Part shown: in pieces, positions 32,458-40,670 of the stretch
How the letters are laid out: the number at the start of each line of letters is the position of its first letter
Position numbering within the stretch: the first letter of the stretch is position 1
Assembly (NCBI GenBank): GCA_023432225.1
Contig: JAEYUW010000045.1
Location: 310,001-374,000 of the forward strand
Direction: 5' to 3'
Source: Verrucomicrobiota bacterium
GTDB lineage: Bacteria > Verrucomicrobiota > Verrucomicrobiia > Opitutales > Opitutaceae
Length of the DNA: 64,000 bases
The notes under the pieces: generated by a model
Databases searched by the model: none
What the model was told of the DNA's origin: nothing
The model's input: only the letters and a program-made list of their open reading frames with translations
Program-made: the position numbers and the translations under genes

Positions 32458-33199
32458 GCAACTCCGCGACCGACGCGCGCAGCGCCCTGCAGTGCGCGGC
32501 GACGCGTTGTTCGAGCGGCAGTGCGGTGGGCGACTCGAACGTGTAGGTCAGTGTCGTGTGCTCGTGGCGGAGATAGATGGCCTCGGGCCATTGTTCGCGC
32601 AGCAGCGGATCGCTCACAGGGCGAATGATGCCGGGCGCAACCGATTCGCGACCGTCGATGATCGCGGCGTTCTCGATCGGACAGTGTTGCGCCGCACCGG
32701 CGAGGGCGACATCGGCGAGTGTCGGGCGGTTGTCGGGATTCAGTTCGTAGAGATAGAAGCCGGCTGCTTCGTAGTCTTCGTGGAGGCAGAATGTCGCGTG
32801 GAAGTCCGGCTGACGCTCGAGCCAGGCAACGTGCGCGCTGATCTCGGCGGTCGCGGGCCGCTTGTAGTCGCGGTTGAGATCGACGCCGGCGAAGTTCTCA
32901 CGTTTGCCGAGGGCGAGGCCGGTCGGATTCAGGATCGGGCAAATCCACCACGAGGCGCGCGCATCGAAGAAGCCGCTTTCCACGAGCCGGAGCACGGCCC
33001 AGGGCGGCGCGGGTTCGTCGCCGTGCATGCCGGAGGAAACGTAGAGGCGCGGAGCGTCGGGCGTCGCGAGCTTGGTGTAGGCATTCAGCGCGTAGCCGTG
33101 GATCTCGCCGAATTGCTCGGCAACTAATCCAGCGCGGCGCGCGACAGCATCGAAGCGGGGGATGAATTCGGCGGGATCGAGCGGCAGCGGAGCGGGCAT
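32444..33199 (-). CDS. M14-family zinc carboxypeptidase-like protein
   Basis: Metallopeptidase-fold protein of 251 residues, like the MpaA/AstE-type subfamily. Zinc ligands are in SSGMHGDEPAP (His and Glu) and CLHEDYEAAG (His). GVDLNRDY and the catalytic Glu in TYTFESPT are present. No signal peptide, so it probably acts in the cytosol on small peptides, perhaps murein peptides. ATG 33199 was preferred; the longer frame upstream is a shadow of gltX. It overlaps the pseudouridine synthase gene tail to tail by 14 bp. Confidence 0.86.
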   Translation of the reverse strand: MPAPLPLDPAEFIPRFDAVARRAGLVAEQFGEIHGYALNAYTKLATPDAPRLYVSSGMHGDEPAPPWAVLRLVESGFFDARASWWICPILNPTGLALGKRENFAGVDLNRDYKRPATAEISAHVAWLERQPDFHATFCLHEDYEAAGFYLYELNPDNRPTLADVALAGAAQHCPIENAAIIDGRESVAPGIIRPVSDPLLREQWPEAIYLRHEHTTLTYTFESPTALPLEQRVAAHCRALRASVAELLKPT

Positions 33200-33210
33200 G
33201 CGAGCCAAGT

Positions 33211-33318
33211 AAAGGAACCACGAATGGACGCGAATAAACACGAATCTGCGAAAACCGGAGTTGGCGCGCCTGCCTCCGGGCTTGGAAATTGGCGTTCCTT
33301 CGTGTCCATTCGTGGTTC
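33211..33318. repeat. Inverted CACGAAT-type repeat upstream of gltX
   Basis: GGAACCACGAATGGACGCGA... at 33211-33245 is inverted as TTCGTGTCCATTCGTGGTTC ending at 33318. It occupies the divergent gap between the M14 gene and gltX, leaving only 13 bp before the gltX start. Confidence 0.75.
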
Positions 33319-33331
33319 TCCATTTTTTCCT

Positions 33332-34747
33332 ATGTCGAACGTTCGTGTCCGCTTCGCACCCAGCCCGACGGGCTTCTTCCACATCGGCAGCGCCCGCACG
33401 GCGCTGTTCAACTGGCTCTATGCCCGCCACACCGGCGGCACGTTCATCCTGCGCATCGAGGACACGGACCAGGCCCGCAACAGCGAGGAGTTCCTTCGCC
33501 TCATCTACGACAGCATGACGTGGCTCGGCATGGACTGGGACGAGGGTCCGAACGCCAACGGCGTCGGCGAGCGCGGCGACTATGGTCCGTATCGGCAGAG
33601 CCAGCGCGGCACCGTCTACGAGGAATACAAACAAAAGCTCCTCGCGAACGGCCGCGCCTACGAGAAGGACGGCGCGATCTGGTTCAAGATGCTCGGCGAG
33701 CGCTACAAGGTCTTCGACGACCACCGCAAGAAGGAGGTCGAGAAGGTGAAGAGCGATCCGGTCGTGATCGACGACCAGATCCGCGGTCGCGTCGAGCGCA
33801 TGGAGGACGAGGACTTCGTGATCTTCCGCTCCGACGGCAACCCGGTGTTCCATTTCGTGAACGTCGTCGACGACATCACGATGAGGGTCACGCACATCAT
33901 TCGCGGCGAGGACCACCTCTCGAACACGAGCAAACACGTGCGTCTCTACGAAGGCTTCGGCGTGACGCCGCCGATCTTCGCGCACATTCCGCTGATCCTG
34001 AAGTCGCCCGAAATGGGCCAGGGCAAGATGTCGAAGCGCGACAAGGGCGCGCTCATCGAAGAATACCAGCAGCGGTTCTTCCTCCCCGAAGCCTTGGTCA
34101 ACTACATTTCGCTGCTGGGCTGGAACCCGGGCGACGATCGCGAGAAGCTGACGGTCCCCGAGATCGTGCGCCTCTTCGATTTACCCGCGGTGAACAAGAG
34201 CGGCGCGAAGTTCGATCACAAGAAACTCGCGAACCTCAACATGCAGTATCTGTTGGAGTTGCCGGCGGAGAAATTCCTCGCGCAGGCGAAGGCCTACTTT
34301 GCGAGGCCGGAAGCCGAAGCATCCGCCATAGCGTCGGCGAAGGCGGACGCCCTGCGCGCTGACGCCAGTTACTTCAACGAGATCATGCTGCTCGCGCAGC
34401 CGAAGATTAAGTCGATCGACGAACTCGCGGCCTACACGGTCTATTTCTTCACCGACGACTTCCCGGTCGACGCGAAGGTGAAGGAGAAGCTCATGGCCAA
34501 GGGCGACCCGAAGGCGCGCCTCGCCGAGCTGATCACCGCGCTGCCTGCGATGGATTTTTCGAGCGATGCCGCGATCGAAGCCGCGCTCAAGGCTCTCGCC
34601 GAGTCGAAGCAACTCGGTTTCGGCGACTATCAGGGTATCGCCCGTCTCGCCGTCACCGGCACCAATGCCGGCCCGAGCATCACGAGCATCTTCCGCGTGC
34701 TCGGCAAAGACCGCGTGCTGGCGCGCCTGCAGAAGTTCGCGGCGTAG
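33332..34747 (+). CDS. gltX: Glutamate-tRNA ligase
   Basis: Charges tRNA-Glu with glutamate, 471 residues. It has the class I HIGH-type motif FAPSPTGFFHIGSARTALFN (about 8-27) and KMSKRDKG, with an intact Rossmann catalytic core and the alpha-helical anticodon domain. ATG 33332 gives MSNVRVRFAPSPTG. A separate glnS is present at 37986-39794, so direct glutaminylation is available. Confidence 0.97.
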   Translation: MSNVRVRFAPSPTGFFHIGSARTALFNWLYARHTGGTFILRIEDTDQARNSEEFLRLIYDSMTWLGMDWDEGPNANGVGERGDYGPYRQSQRGTVYEEYKQKLLANGRAYEKDGAIWFKMLGERYKVFDDHRKKEVEKVKSDPVVIDDQIRGRVERMEDEDFVIFRSDGNPVFHFVNVVDDITMRVTHIIRGEDHLSNTSKHVRLYEGFGVTPPIFAHIPLILKSPEMGQGKMSKRDKGALIEEYQQRFFLPEALVNYISLLGWNPGDDREKLTVPEIVRLFDLPAVNKSGAKFDHKKLANLNMQYLLELPAEKFLAQAKAYFARPEAEASAIASAKADALRADASYFNEIMLLAQPKIKSIDELAAYTVYFFTDDFPVDAKVKEKLMAKGDPKARLAELITALPAMDFSSDAAIEAALKALAESKQLGFGDYQGIARLAVTGTNAGPSITSIFRVLGKDRVLARLQKFAA

Positions 34748-34801
34748 TGCTGCGCGTGCCTGTGGCCGCCCAGTCGGCTCCGTTGCTTGACGAAATCTAC
34801 T

Positions 34802-34812
34802 CTGTCAGACAG
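34802..34812. promoter_or_regulatory. Palindromic operator candidate of the Phd-VapC module
   Basis: CTGTCAGACAG is a perfect 5-1-5 palindrome 9 bp before the antitoxin ATG. A TTGACG at 34787-34792 may be the -35 box. Position and symmetry fit an autoregulatory site for the antitoxin-toxin complex. Confidence 0.5.
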
Positions 34813-34821
34813 GCTGCTGGC

Positions 34822-35043
34822 ATGACCACCAACGTCCGCACCTTCCTGCGAGATTTCAGCACGTTCAAGGCGAAGGCTCGCAAGGGCGGCACTGTGCGCA
34901 TCCGCGACAAGGAAGGTGAGTTCATCTTCACGGCCGTCGGGCAGCGAAACACCCTGCTCGGGGCGGCTCGCGGAAAGATTTCGTTCCATGCAGACCTAAC
35001 GAAGCCAACATTGCCTGAGGGCGGCTGGAAGCCGTCATTGTGA
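34822..35043 (+). CDS. Phd/YefM-like antitoxin
   Basis: Predicted DNA-binding antitoxin of 73 residues. The N-terminal MTTNVRTFLRDFSTFKAKAR resembles the Phd/YefM beta-alpha dimerisation domain, followed by GGTVRIRDKEGEFIFTAVG and a Pro-containing C-terminal tail suited to bind toxin. Its TGA overlaps the PIN-toxin GTG start (GTGA), the standard coupled arrangement. ATG 34822 is preferred because the palindrome at 34802-34812 lies in the upstream part of the open frame. Confidence 0.78.
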   Translation: MTTNVRTFLRDFSTFKAKARKGGTVRIRDKEGEFIFTAVGQRNTLLGAARGKISFHADLTKPTLPEGGWKPSL

Positions 35044-35438
35044 AATCTCGGCTGAAATACCTCCTCGATACCCACGCCTTCCTCTGGGCTGCGACTGACG
35101 AAGACCGTCTGGGTGCGGAAGCGGCGCGCACGTTGGCGGTAACGCCCTACGAGCAACTCGCCATTTCGGATGTCACGCTGCAGGAGATTGGTCTGCTGCT
35201 TCAAATCGGGCGGATCTCGTTCACGGGCAATCCGACTACCGTGCTCGGTCATCTGCTCGATTATGTGCAGGTGTTGCCCATCTCGTTGCCGATCGCGATT
35301 GCAGCGCCGTCGCTCAAACTGCCGAACAGCGATCAGTTCGATCGCATCATTACGGCGACGGCGAAGGTTCACCGGCTCACTCTCATCACCAAAGATGCCA
35401 ACATTTCGGACGCTGGCATCGTCCCCATCCTGTGGTGA
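35040..35438 (+). CDS. PIN-domain toxin, VapC family
   Basis: Probable endoribonuclease toxin of 132 residues. The acidic PIN residues are present: Asp in YLLDTHAFLWA (about 10), Glu in VTLQEIGLLL, and Asp in SDQFDRIITATA and KDANI. Length is normal. Start GTG 35040 overlaps the antitoxin stop. The DTHAFLWA-type N-terminus is typical of PIN proteins paired with Phd/YefM-like antitoxins. Confidence 0.88.
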   Translation: MKSRLKYLLDTHAFLWAATDEDRLGAEAARTLAVTPYEQLAISDVTLQEIGLLLQIGRISFTGNPTTVLGHLLDYVQVLPISLPIAIAAPSLKLPNSDQFDRIITATAKVHRLTLITKDANISDAGIVPILW

Positions 35439-35445
35439 ATTTCGA

Positions 35446-36174
35446 ATGAGTCAGAACTATATTCTCGAAACCGCGGTGTCCTACTGGGACGTCGACCGCG
35501 ATCAGCTGCTGACGCTTGGCGGCGTGTTCAAGCTGCTTCAAGAGGGCGCGATCAAGCACGCCGACCAATTCGGTCTCGGCGCGAAGGCGATGACGACGCT
35601 CGGCGAGAGCTGGGTGCTCAATCGCATCGCGGCCGAGATCACGCGCTATCCGCGCTACGAGGAGCGCGTGAAGCTCGTGACGTGGTCGGCGGGCATCCGC
35701 GGCTTTCGCGGCTATCGCGACCTGCGACTCTATTGCGGCGAGGAATGCGTGCTCCGCGCGTCGTCGCTCTGGCTCTACATCAACCTGCGCACGAAAACGC
35801 TAACGCGCGTGCCGGCGGAACTCGCGGACCGCTTCCCCGTGGGACAGGCGGAAATGTTTCGGCCGGATCTCGACAAGACGCGCTACGAAGCGCCGAGCGC
35901 GACGGTCGCGGCAACCGAGGTTTCGTTGCGGTATGCGGATTTCGACGGCAACGCGCACCTGAACAACACCGCGTATCTCGATTGCCTGCAGACGGCGCTC
36001 AGCCGTCAGGCAATGCCGGTGCGCCCGAAGCACGTCGAGATGCAGTTTCTCAAGGAAGTATCGCCAAGCGTGGCGGCGGTGCAGGTCGCGGTGGAGCGCA
36101 CGCGCGAGGCCGCGGCGAATTTTGCGGTCCGCAGCGGCGGCGAGGTGCACGCACAAGGTCTGGTGACGTTTTGA
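35446..36174 (+). CDS. Acyl-ACP thioesterase-like protein (double hotdog)
   Basis: Thioesterase of 242 residues with two hotdog halves. The first half has SYWDVDRDQLLTLGGVFKLLQ, the second has RYADFDGNAHLNNTAYLDCL with the Asn/His pair (D-x-N-x-H-x-NN) that is catalytic in bacterial and plant FatA/FatB-type enzymes. It would release fatty acids or related groups from acyl carrier protein. ATG 35446 lies 7 bp after the toxin gene. The frame extends further upstream only as a shadow of vapC. Confidence 0.85.
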   Translation: MSQNYILETAVSYWDVDRDQLLTLGGVFKLLQEGAIKHADQFGLGAKAMTTLGESWVLNRIAAEITRYPRYEERVKLVTWSAGIRGFRGYRDLRLYCGEECVLRASSLWLYINLRTKTLTRVPAELADRFPVGQAEMFRPDLDKTRYEAPSATVAATEVSLRYADFDGNAHLNNTAYLDCLQTALSRQAMPVRPKHVEMQFLKEVSPSVAAVQVAVERTREAAANFAVRSGGEVHAQGLVTF

Positions 36175-36184
36175 ACCGTTTTAA

Positions 36185-36251
36185 GTGGAGGGCGGAGCGC
36201 GTCGGTCGCGACGCGCACGGACGAGAACGCGTTGAGGTCAACGCGTTCCAC
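36185..36251. repeat. REPIN-like element (GTGG type)
   Basis: GTGG at 36185 and inverted CCAC at 36248-36251. The right unit AACGCGTTGAGGTCAACGCG is identical to that of 4982-5041, while the left unit is a different palindrome. Confidence 0.75.
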
Positions 36252-36327
36252 CTCGAACAGAACGGCGAGTTCTGCTCCGATGCGGGCGATGAACGCGGAG
36301 ACTGCGCCGACACGAAGGAAAGCGACG

Positions 36328-36792
36328 GTGCACCTGTTGTGCGGTCTGCCCGGGTGCGGCAAAACGACGTTCGCTCGCCGGCTCGCGGTCGAGCGCGACG
36401 CTGTGATCTTGGGACACGACGAGCAGATGGTCGCGCGGCATGGCACGAATCCTCCGGAAGAAAAGTTCACGACGTTTGCGCGTGAGATCACGGAGGCATT
36501 GTGGCAGGAGGCGGCACAAGTGGTCGCACACGGACGCGATGTGATTCTGGACTGGGGTTTCTGGACGCGAGCGGAGCGAGACGACGCGCGCCGTCGCGCC
36601 GCCGAGATGGGCGCGGACGCCATGCTCTATCTCGTGGAGTGCGATGATGCGGTGGCGCGGGCGAGGACCCTCGCTCGCACGGAAGCGGGTGGATGCGTGT
36701 TGGAGATCAACGGCGCAGCGTGGGACGTGTTTCGCGCGCGCTTTGAGCCGCCGACGCCCGACGAAGCCCCGGTTTCGTCGCGGAGCGGTTGA
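36328..36792 (+). CDS. P-loop kinase-like protein (zeta-toxin/AAA type)
   Basis: Small nucleotide-binding protein of 154 residues. The P-loop GLPGCGKTTFARRLA starts at residue 5. ILGHDEQMVARHG and DVILDWGFWTRAERDDARRRA follow, typical of kinases that phosphorylate small molecules (zeta-like or gluconate/chloramphenicol kinase-like). GTG 36328 is chosen because AAGGA lies 8 bp upstream and the first strand begins right there. ATG 36280 or 36289 would add only low-complexity residues, and the frame further upstream runs into the repeat. The substrate is unknown. Confidence 0.72.
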   Translation: MHLLCGLPGCGKTTFARRLAVERDAVILGHDEQMVARHGTNPPEEKFTTFAREITEALWQEAAQVVAHGRDVILDWGFWTRAERDDARRRAAEMGADAMLYLVECDDAVARARTLARTEAGGCVLEINGAAWDVFRARFEPPTPDEAPVSSRSG

Positions 36793-36825
36793 CGTTGTTC
36801 GTGAGCGGGCGCTGACTCCGCGGGC

Positions 36826-37230
36826 ATGTCCACGAACTCCACGCCTGTCTCGAGCTACATGCTGCTTTTCTGCAACGCCGGCCCGGAAGCGCATGCGCAT
36901 CTCACCCCGGAGGGCCGCGCGGTGCTGGCCCGGCAATGGAATGACTGGTATGACGGCCTAGCCGCGCGCAAGAAGGTCTCGCACGGCCAGCCGCTCGCGC
37001 TCGAAGGTCGCTTGGTTTCGGGTGTGGAAGGGCGTGTGACCGATGGGCCGTTTGCTGAAGCCAAGGAAGTCGTCGGCGGCTACATCATGCTGACGGTGGA
37101 ATCGTTCGACGAGGCGACCGAGATCGCAAAACAGTGTCCCGGTCTCGCGCACGGACTGACCGTCGAAGTGCGGCCGCTCGCGGCGGTGAGTCCGGTGCTC
37201 TCGGGAGTGACCGGGCGTCCGCCGCGGTAG
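36826..37230 (+). CDS. YCII-related (DGPF) family protein
   Basis: Protein of 134 residues with the YCII/DGPF fold: SSYMLLFCNAG at about 9-19, and VTDGPFAEAKEVVGGYIMLTV at about 71-91, where DGPF is the family name motif. Such proteins are often encoded with ECF sigma factors and may be small-molecule binding. No partner is adjacent here. Confidence 0.88.
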   Translation: MSTNSTPVSSYMLLFCNAGPEAHAHLTPEGRAVLARQWNDWYDGLAARKKVSHGQPLALEGRLVSGVEGRVTDGPFAEAKEVVGGYIMLTVESFDEATEIAKQCPGLAHGLTVEVRPLAAVSPVLSGVTGRPPR

Positions 37231-37236
37231 CGAGAC

Positions 37237-37291
37237 GTAGCGCCGGCTTCCAGCCGGCACTCAGCGAAAGCCGGCTGGAAGCCGGCGCTAC
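37237..37291. repeat. REPIN-like element (GTAG type)
   Basis: GTAG + CGCCGGCTTCCAGCCGGC, a short centre, and the inverse GCCGGCTGGAAGCCGGCG + CTAC. It ends one base before the stop codon of the downstream DUF480 gene. Confidence 0.85.
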
Positions 37292-37969
37292 TTACTCGAA
37301 CTTCTTGCGGAAGTCGTCGAAGTCGCGGCGGAGTTCGGCGAGCTGACGCTTCAGTTCGGCGTTGTCGGCTTCGAGCTGCGCGAAACGCGTGGTGTCGGAC
37401 GAAAGCGGAGCGACGGGGACTGGTGTGTCGGAGGCCGGCACGACTGGCGCTGCGGCGGGCTCGCCGGAGAGCAGGTGCGCATAGCGCGACTCCTTGGTGC
37501 CGGGCGCGCGCGGCAGGAGCGTAACCAGCGCGGGTTGATCGGGGTTGTCGCGATTGGCGAGGCGACCGAGTGTCGTCTGGACGTCGGCGAGATCGGCGAA
37601 TTCGTGCATGCGGCCGCTCCGGCCGCGGAGTTCGCCGGTGGTTTGCGGACCGCGCAGCAACAGAAGGCAGAGTAGGGAGACCTCCGCGCGCGAGAGTTCG
37701 AAGACTTCGCGCGCCTTGTGCGCGAACTTCAGCACGCGGCTATCGCCGCCGGTGATGACGACGGCGAGGCGCTTGTCGCGCAACTTGTCGAGTGCGCGGG
37801 TGACGTCCGGCTCGCCGAGCGCCATGACGGGCTCGCGGTTGTTGATCTGGTTGCACGCGTTGACCAGCGCGTTCAGCGACAGCGGATAGTAGTCCGGCGT
37901 AGTCAGGTCCTTCTCGATAAGCGCGCCGAGCACGCGCGCTTCGATAGCGTCGAGTTGCGGGAGGTCCAT
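37292..37969 (-). CDS. YceH/DUF480 family protein
   Basis: Conserved protein of 225 residues made of two winged-helix-like domains: EARVLGALIEKDLTTPDYYP (about 10-29), NREPVMAL, and LCLLLLRGPQTTGELRGRS. A C-terminal coiled coil (TTRFAQLEADNAELKRQLAE) follows a Pro/Val/Ala-rich linker. The biochemical role is unknown. It lies 16 bp downstream of glnS on the same strand, likely in one operon. ATG 37969. Confidence 0.9.
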   Translation of the reverse strand: MDLPQLDAIEARVLGALIEKDLTTPDYYPLSLNALVNACNQINNREPVMALGEPDVTRALDKLRDKRLAVVITGGDSRVLKFAHKAREVFELSRAEVSLLCLLLLRGPQTTGELRGRSGRMHEFADLADVQTTLGRLANRDNPDQPALVTLLPRAPGTKESRYAHLLSGEPAAAPVVPASDTPVPVAPLSSDTTRFAQLEADNAELKRQLAELRRDFDDFRKKFE

Positions 37970-37985
37970 TACGCGATCCGGCGGA

Positions 37986-39794
37986 TCATTTCGCCCAAGT
38001 GTCCTTGAGCGTGATCGTGCGGTTGAAGACGAGGTGGTCGGGACGCGAGTCCTTCGAATCGAGCGTGAAGTAACCAAGGCGCTCGAACTGGAAGTGTTCG
38101 TTGGGCGTCGCGGTGCCGAGGGAGACTTCGAGTTTGGCGGTGACGGTCTCGAGCGACTTCGGATTCACGACCTTGAGGAAATCCTCTTCCGCGGCGGGCT
38201 CCGGGACCGTGAACAAGCGATCGTAGAGGCGAACCTCGGCGTCGATGCAGCGCACGGCGCTCACCCAGTGGATCGTGCCTTTGACTTTGCGGTCGGCGTT
38301 GGGCTCGCCCTTGCGCGTCGTGAGGTCGGCGGTGCAACGCAGCTCGGTGATCGCGCCGGTGGCGTCCTTTACGATTTCGTCGAGTTTGATGATGCACGCG
38401 TATTTCAGGCGCACTTCGCCGCCGGGTTTCAGGCGGAAATATTTTGGCGGCGGAACTTCGGCGAAGTCGTCGGACTCGATGTAGACCTCGCGCGTGAGGG
38501 AGACTTTGCGCGTCGTGGGTGTTTCGTCCTGCGGATTGTTCGTGGCGTCGCAGAGCACGACGTCGCCAGCGGCGATGTTGGAGAGGACGATCTTGATCGG
38601 CTTCAGGACAGCGAGGCGGCGATGCGCGGTGCCGTTGAGGTAATTTCGGACGATGTTCTCGAAGACGGCGGCCTCGGTGACGGAGTCGGCCTTCGTGACG
38701 CCGACGCTGGTGACGAACTCGCGGAGCGCGGGCGCGGGGATGCCGCGGCGGCGGAGGCCGGAGATCGTGGGCATGCGCGGGTCGTCCCAGCCGGTGACGA
38801 CGTTCTCGTTCACGAGCGTCAGGAGCTTGCGCTTCGAGACGAGCGTGTAGGCGAGGTTAAGTTTCGCGAATTCGTATTGGTGCGGGAGCGGGCGGGGGAG
38901 TTCGAGCGATTCGAGAATCCAGTCGTAGAGCGGGCGGTGCACTTCGAACTCGAGCGTGCAGACGCTGTGCGTGATGCCTTCGAGATAATCGCTGAGGCAA
39001 TGCGCGTAGTCGTAGAGTGGATAGATGCACCAGCCGCTGCCGGCGTGGTGGTGGGCAACGTGGCGGATGCGGTAGAGCAGCGGGTCGCGCAGCCAGACGT
39101 TGGGCGAGGCCATGTCGATCTTCGCGCGGAGCGTGCGGGCGCCGTCGGGGAATTCGCCGGCGCGCATGCGCTTGAAGAGATCGAGATTCTCCTCGATGGA
39201 GCGGTCGCGGTAGGGCGAGTTGCGGCCGGGCTTATCGGGTGCGCCGCGGTATTCGTCGGTCTCCTTCGGCGTGAGGTCGCAGACGTAGGCTTTGCCGCGT
39301 TTGATCAGTTCGAGCGCGTAATTGTAGAGCGGCTCGAAGTAATCGGAGGCGTGAAAGGGCTCGGTTTTGTCGCCGGAAAGGTGTGAGGCGATCTGCGCAG
39401 AATCGACGGGCGGCAGGTAGTAGTCGGGTTTGCCGTTGACGGTCTGGAGCTGCGGCGTGGCGCCCTTGGCCTTGAAGCCGAGGCAGTGGTCGGCCCATCC
39501 ATCGATGAGCCACTTCACGTCGGCGGTGATGGACTCGACGTATTCGACGTCTTCCTTGACGGGATTGGTGTCGTCGAAGCGGAGATTGCACTGGCCGCTG
39601 TTTTCGCGGGCGATGCCGAAGTTGAGGCAGATGGACTTTGCGTGGCCGATGTGGAGGTAGCCGTTGGGCTCGGGCGGGAAACGCGTCACGATCTTCGCGT
39701 AGCGTTGCTCGGCGACGTGTTGCGCGACGATGTCGCGGACAAAATCGCTGGGAGCGGGTGCTGGCGTGGCGGGTGACGTGTTCTCGGCGGACAT
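37986..39794 (-). CDS. glnS: Glutaminyl-tRNA synthetase
   Basis: Charges tRNA-Gln with glutamine, 602 residues. Class I motifs are RFPPEPNGYLHIGHAKS (about 38-54) and the KMSKS equivalent VSKRKLL (about 316), with WDDPRMPTISGLRRRG following. C-terminal anticodon-binding beta-barrels include YIESDDFAEVPP and KGTIHWV. The presence of GlnRS beside a GltX is uneven among bacteria outside the gamma-proteobacteria and suggests that the amidotransferase route is not needed for tRNA-Gln. Confidence 0.97.
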   Translation of the reverse strand: MSAENTSPATPAPAPSDFVRDIVAQHVAEQRYAKIVTRFPPEPNGYLHIGHAKSICLNFGIARENSGQCNLRFDDTNPVKEDVEYVESITADVKWLIDGWADHCLGFKAKGATPQLQTVNGKPDYYLPPVDSAQIASHLSGDKTEPFHASDYFEPLYNYALELIKRGKAYVCDLTPKETDEYRGAPDKPGRNSPYRDRSIEENLDLFKRMRAGEFPDGARTLRAKIDMASPNVWLRDPLLYRIRHVAHHHAGSGWCIYPLYDYAHCLSDYLEGITHSVCTLEFEVHRPLYDWILESLELPRPLPHQYEFAKLNLAYTLVSKRKLLTLVNENVVTGWDDPRMPTISGLRRRGIPAPALREFVTSVGVTKADSVTEAAVFENIVRNYLNGTAHRRLAVLKPIKIVLSNIAAGDVVLCDATNNPQDETPTTRKVSLTREVYIESDDFAEVPPPKYFRLKPGGEVRLKYACIIKLDEIVKDATGAITELRCTADLTTRKGEPNADRKVKGTIHWVSAVRCIDAEVRLYDRLFTVPEPAAEEDFLKVVNPKSLETVTAKLEVSLGTATPNEHFQFERLGYFTLDSKDSRPDHLVFNRTITLKDTWAK

Positions 39795-39878
39795 AGAGGG
39801 AGCACGTTGCGCAGCGAGCCGCCGGGATGCAATGGCGCAGTTTGACGGCGGGAGTCTGACCTGAAACGGCGGCGCGAG

Positions 39879-40196
39879 TCAGCCCAGTTGGAGCAATTCG
39901 CGGAATCGCGTGCCGACGGAATCCAACTCGGCGTCGGTCAGTGCACCGATACGCTGTTCGAGACGAATCACCGGGATCGACAGGAGCTGCTGGAGATGGA
40001 ACGCACCGGGTTTGAGAAATGGCTTGGGGACGGGAAGCTCCCAGCGCGTGTTGCGCAGCGCCGTCGTGTGAGGGACGACCGTGACGAGCATCAACTCGTC
40101 GCCCTGCGGATAATCGGTGAGAAGCAGACAGGGCCGCGTTTTTGCCGCGAGCCCCAGGTCCACCCACCAGACTTCACCGCGACGAGGGACGGGCAT
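39879..40196 (-). CDS. MazF/PemK-like toxin
   Basis: Endoribonuclease-type toxin of 105 residues. It begins with RRGEVWWVDLGLAAKTRPCL, the signature start of the PemK/MazF family, and retains VTVVPHTTALRNT and a hydrophobic C-terminal part. Start ATG 40196 lies inside the end of the upstream antitoxin gene (overlap 23 bp), so the pair is a type II toxin-antitoxin module. Confidence 0.88.
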   Translation of the reverse strand: MPVPRRGEVWWVDLGLAAKTRPCLLLTDYPQGDELMLVTVVPHTTALRNTRWELPVPKPFLKPGAFHLQQLLSIPVIRLEQRIGALTDAELDSVGTRFRELLQLG

Positions 40197-40365
40197 TGTC
40201 CTGACTTTCGAGCTGGTCGAGTTGTTGGAGGGCCGCGTCGGCGGCTTGGGCGCACAACTCGAGGTCCTCGCGCGCCGGATCGAGTTCGAACAGACGACGG
40301 ACCAGCGCGCGCCGATCCTCGGCGCTGAGCTTGGGCAGTTCGGTGATGATTTCGGCGGTGCTCAC
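40174..40365 (-). CDS. Antitoxin partner of the MazF-like toxin
   Basis: Small acidic protein of 63 residues upstream of and overlapping the MazF-like toxin gene. MSTAEIITELPKLSAEDRRA followed by LVRRLFELD resembles the short helical antitoxins often called addiction-module components. There is no clear DNA-binding domain. The assignment rests on size, gene order and overlap. Confidence 0.7.
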   Translation of the reverse strand: MSTAEIITELPKLSAEDRRALVRRLFELDPAREDLELCAQAADAALQQLDQLESQDNARPSSR

Positions 40366-40444
40366 AAGGCGGACTCTGCGAGGAAAGTTGATCGCGGCAA
40401 CCGGTTTTTCGGAGGAGGACGACTCAAGGCGCTTTCGCCATCCG

Positions 40445-40610
40445 CTATTTCAGTTCGGCGAGCGTGACTTTCCTTCCGGCATCCATTTCGCGCATGCGGC
40501 GCGAGATTTCCTTCTTCCACTCCACGAAGGCGGATCATGTAGGCATTTAATTCGCGCCTCTCGCGGACGGAGAGCGGAAAATTTCCTGCTTCAATTGGAG
40601 GATCGTTATG
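40445..40610 (-). pseudogene. Frameshifted antitoxin-like remnant
   Basis: On the minus strand, FPLSVRERRELNAYM is read in one frame (to about 40536) and AFVEWKKEISRRMREMDAG ending KVTLAELK-stop in the next frame (40531-40445), separated by an in-frame stop and one frame change. Together they resemble the C-terminal half of small helical antitoxins of the RelB/addiction-component kind. No start codon or Shine-Dalgarno site is evident. Confidence 0.35.
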
Positions 40611-40670
40611 TGGCTTAAGGGATCGCGCTGTGCGGCGGGGGGGCAGTTTGGTGTCGAACTTATGTGGTCT

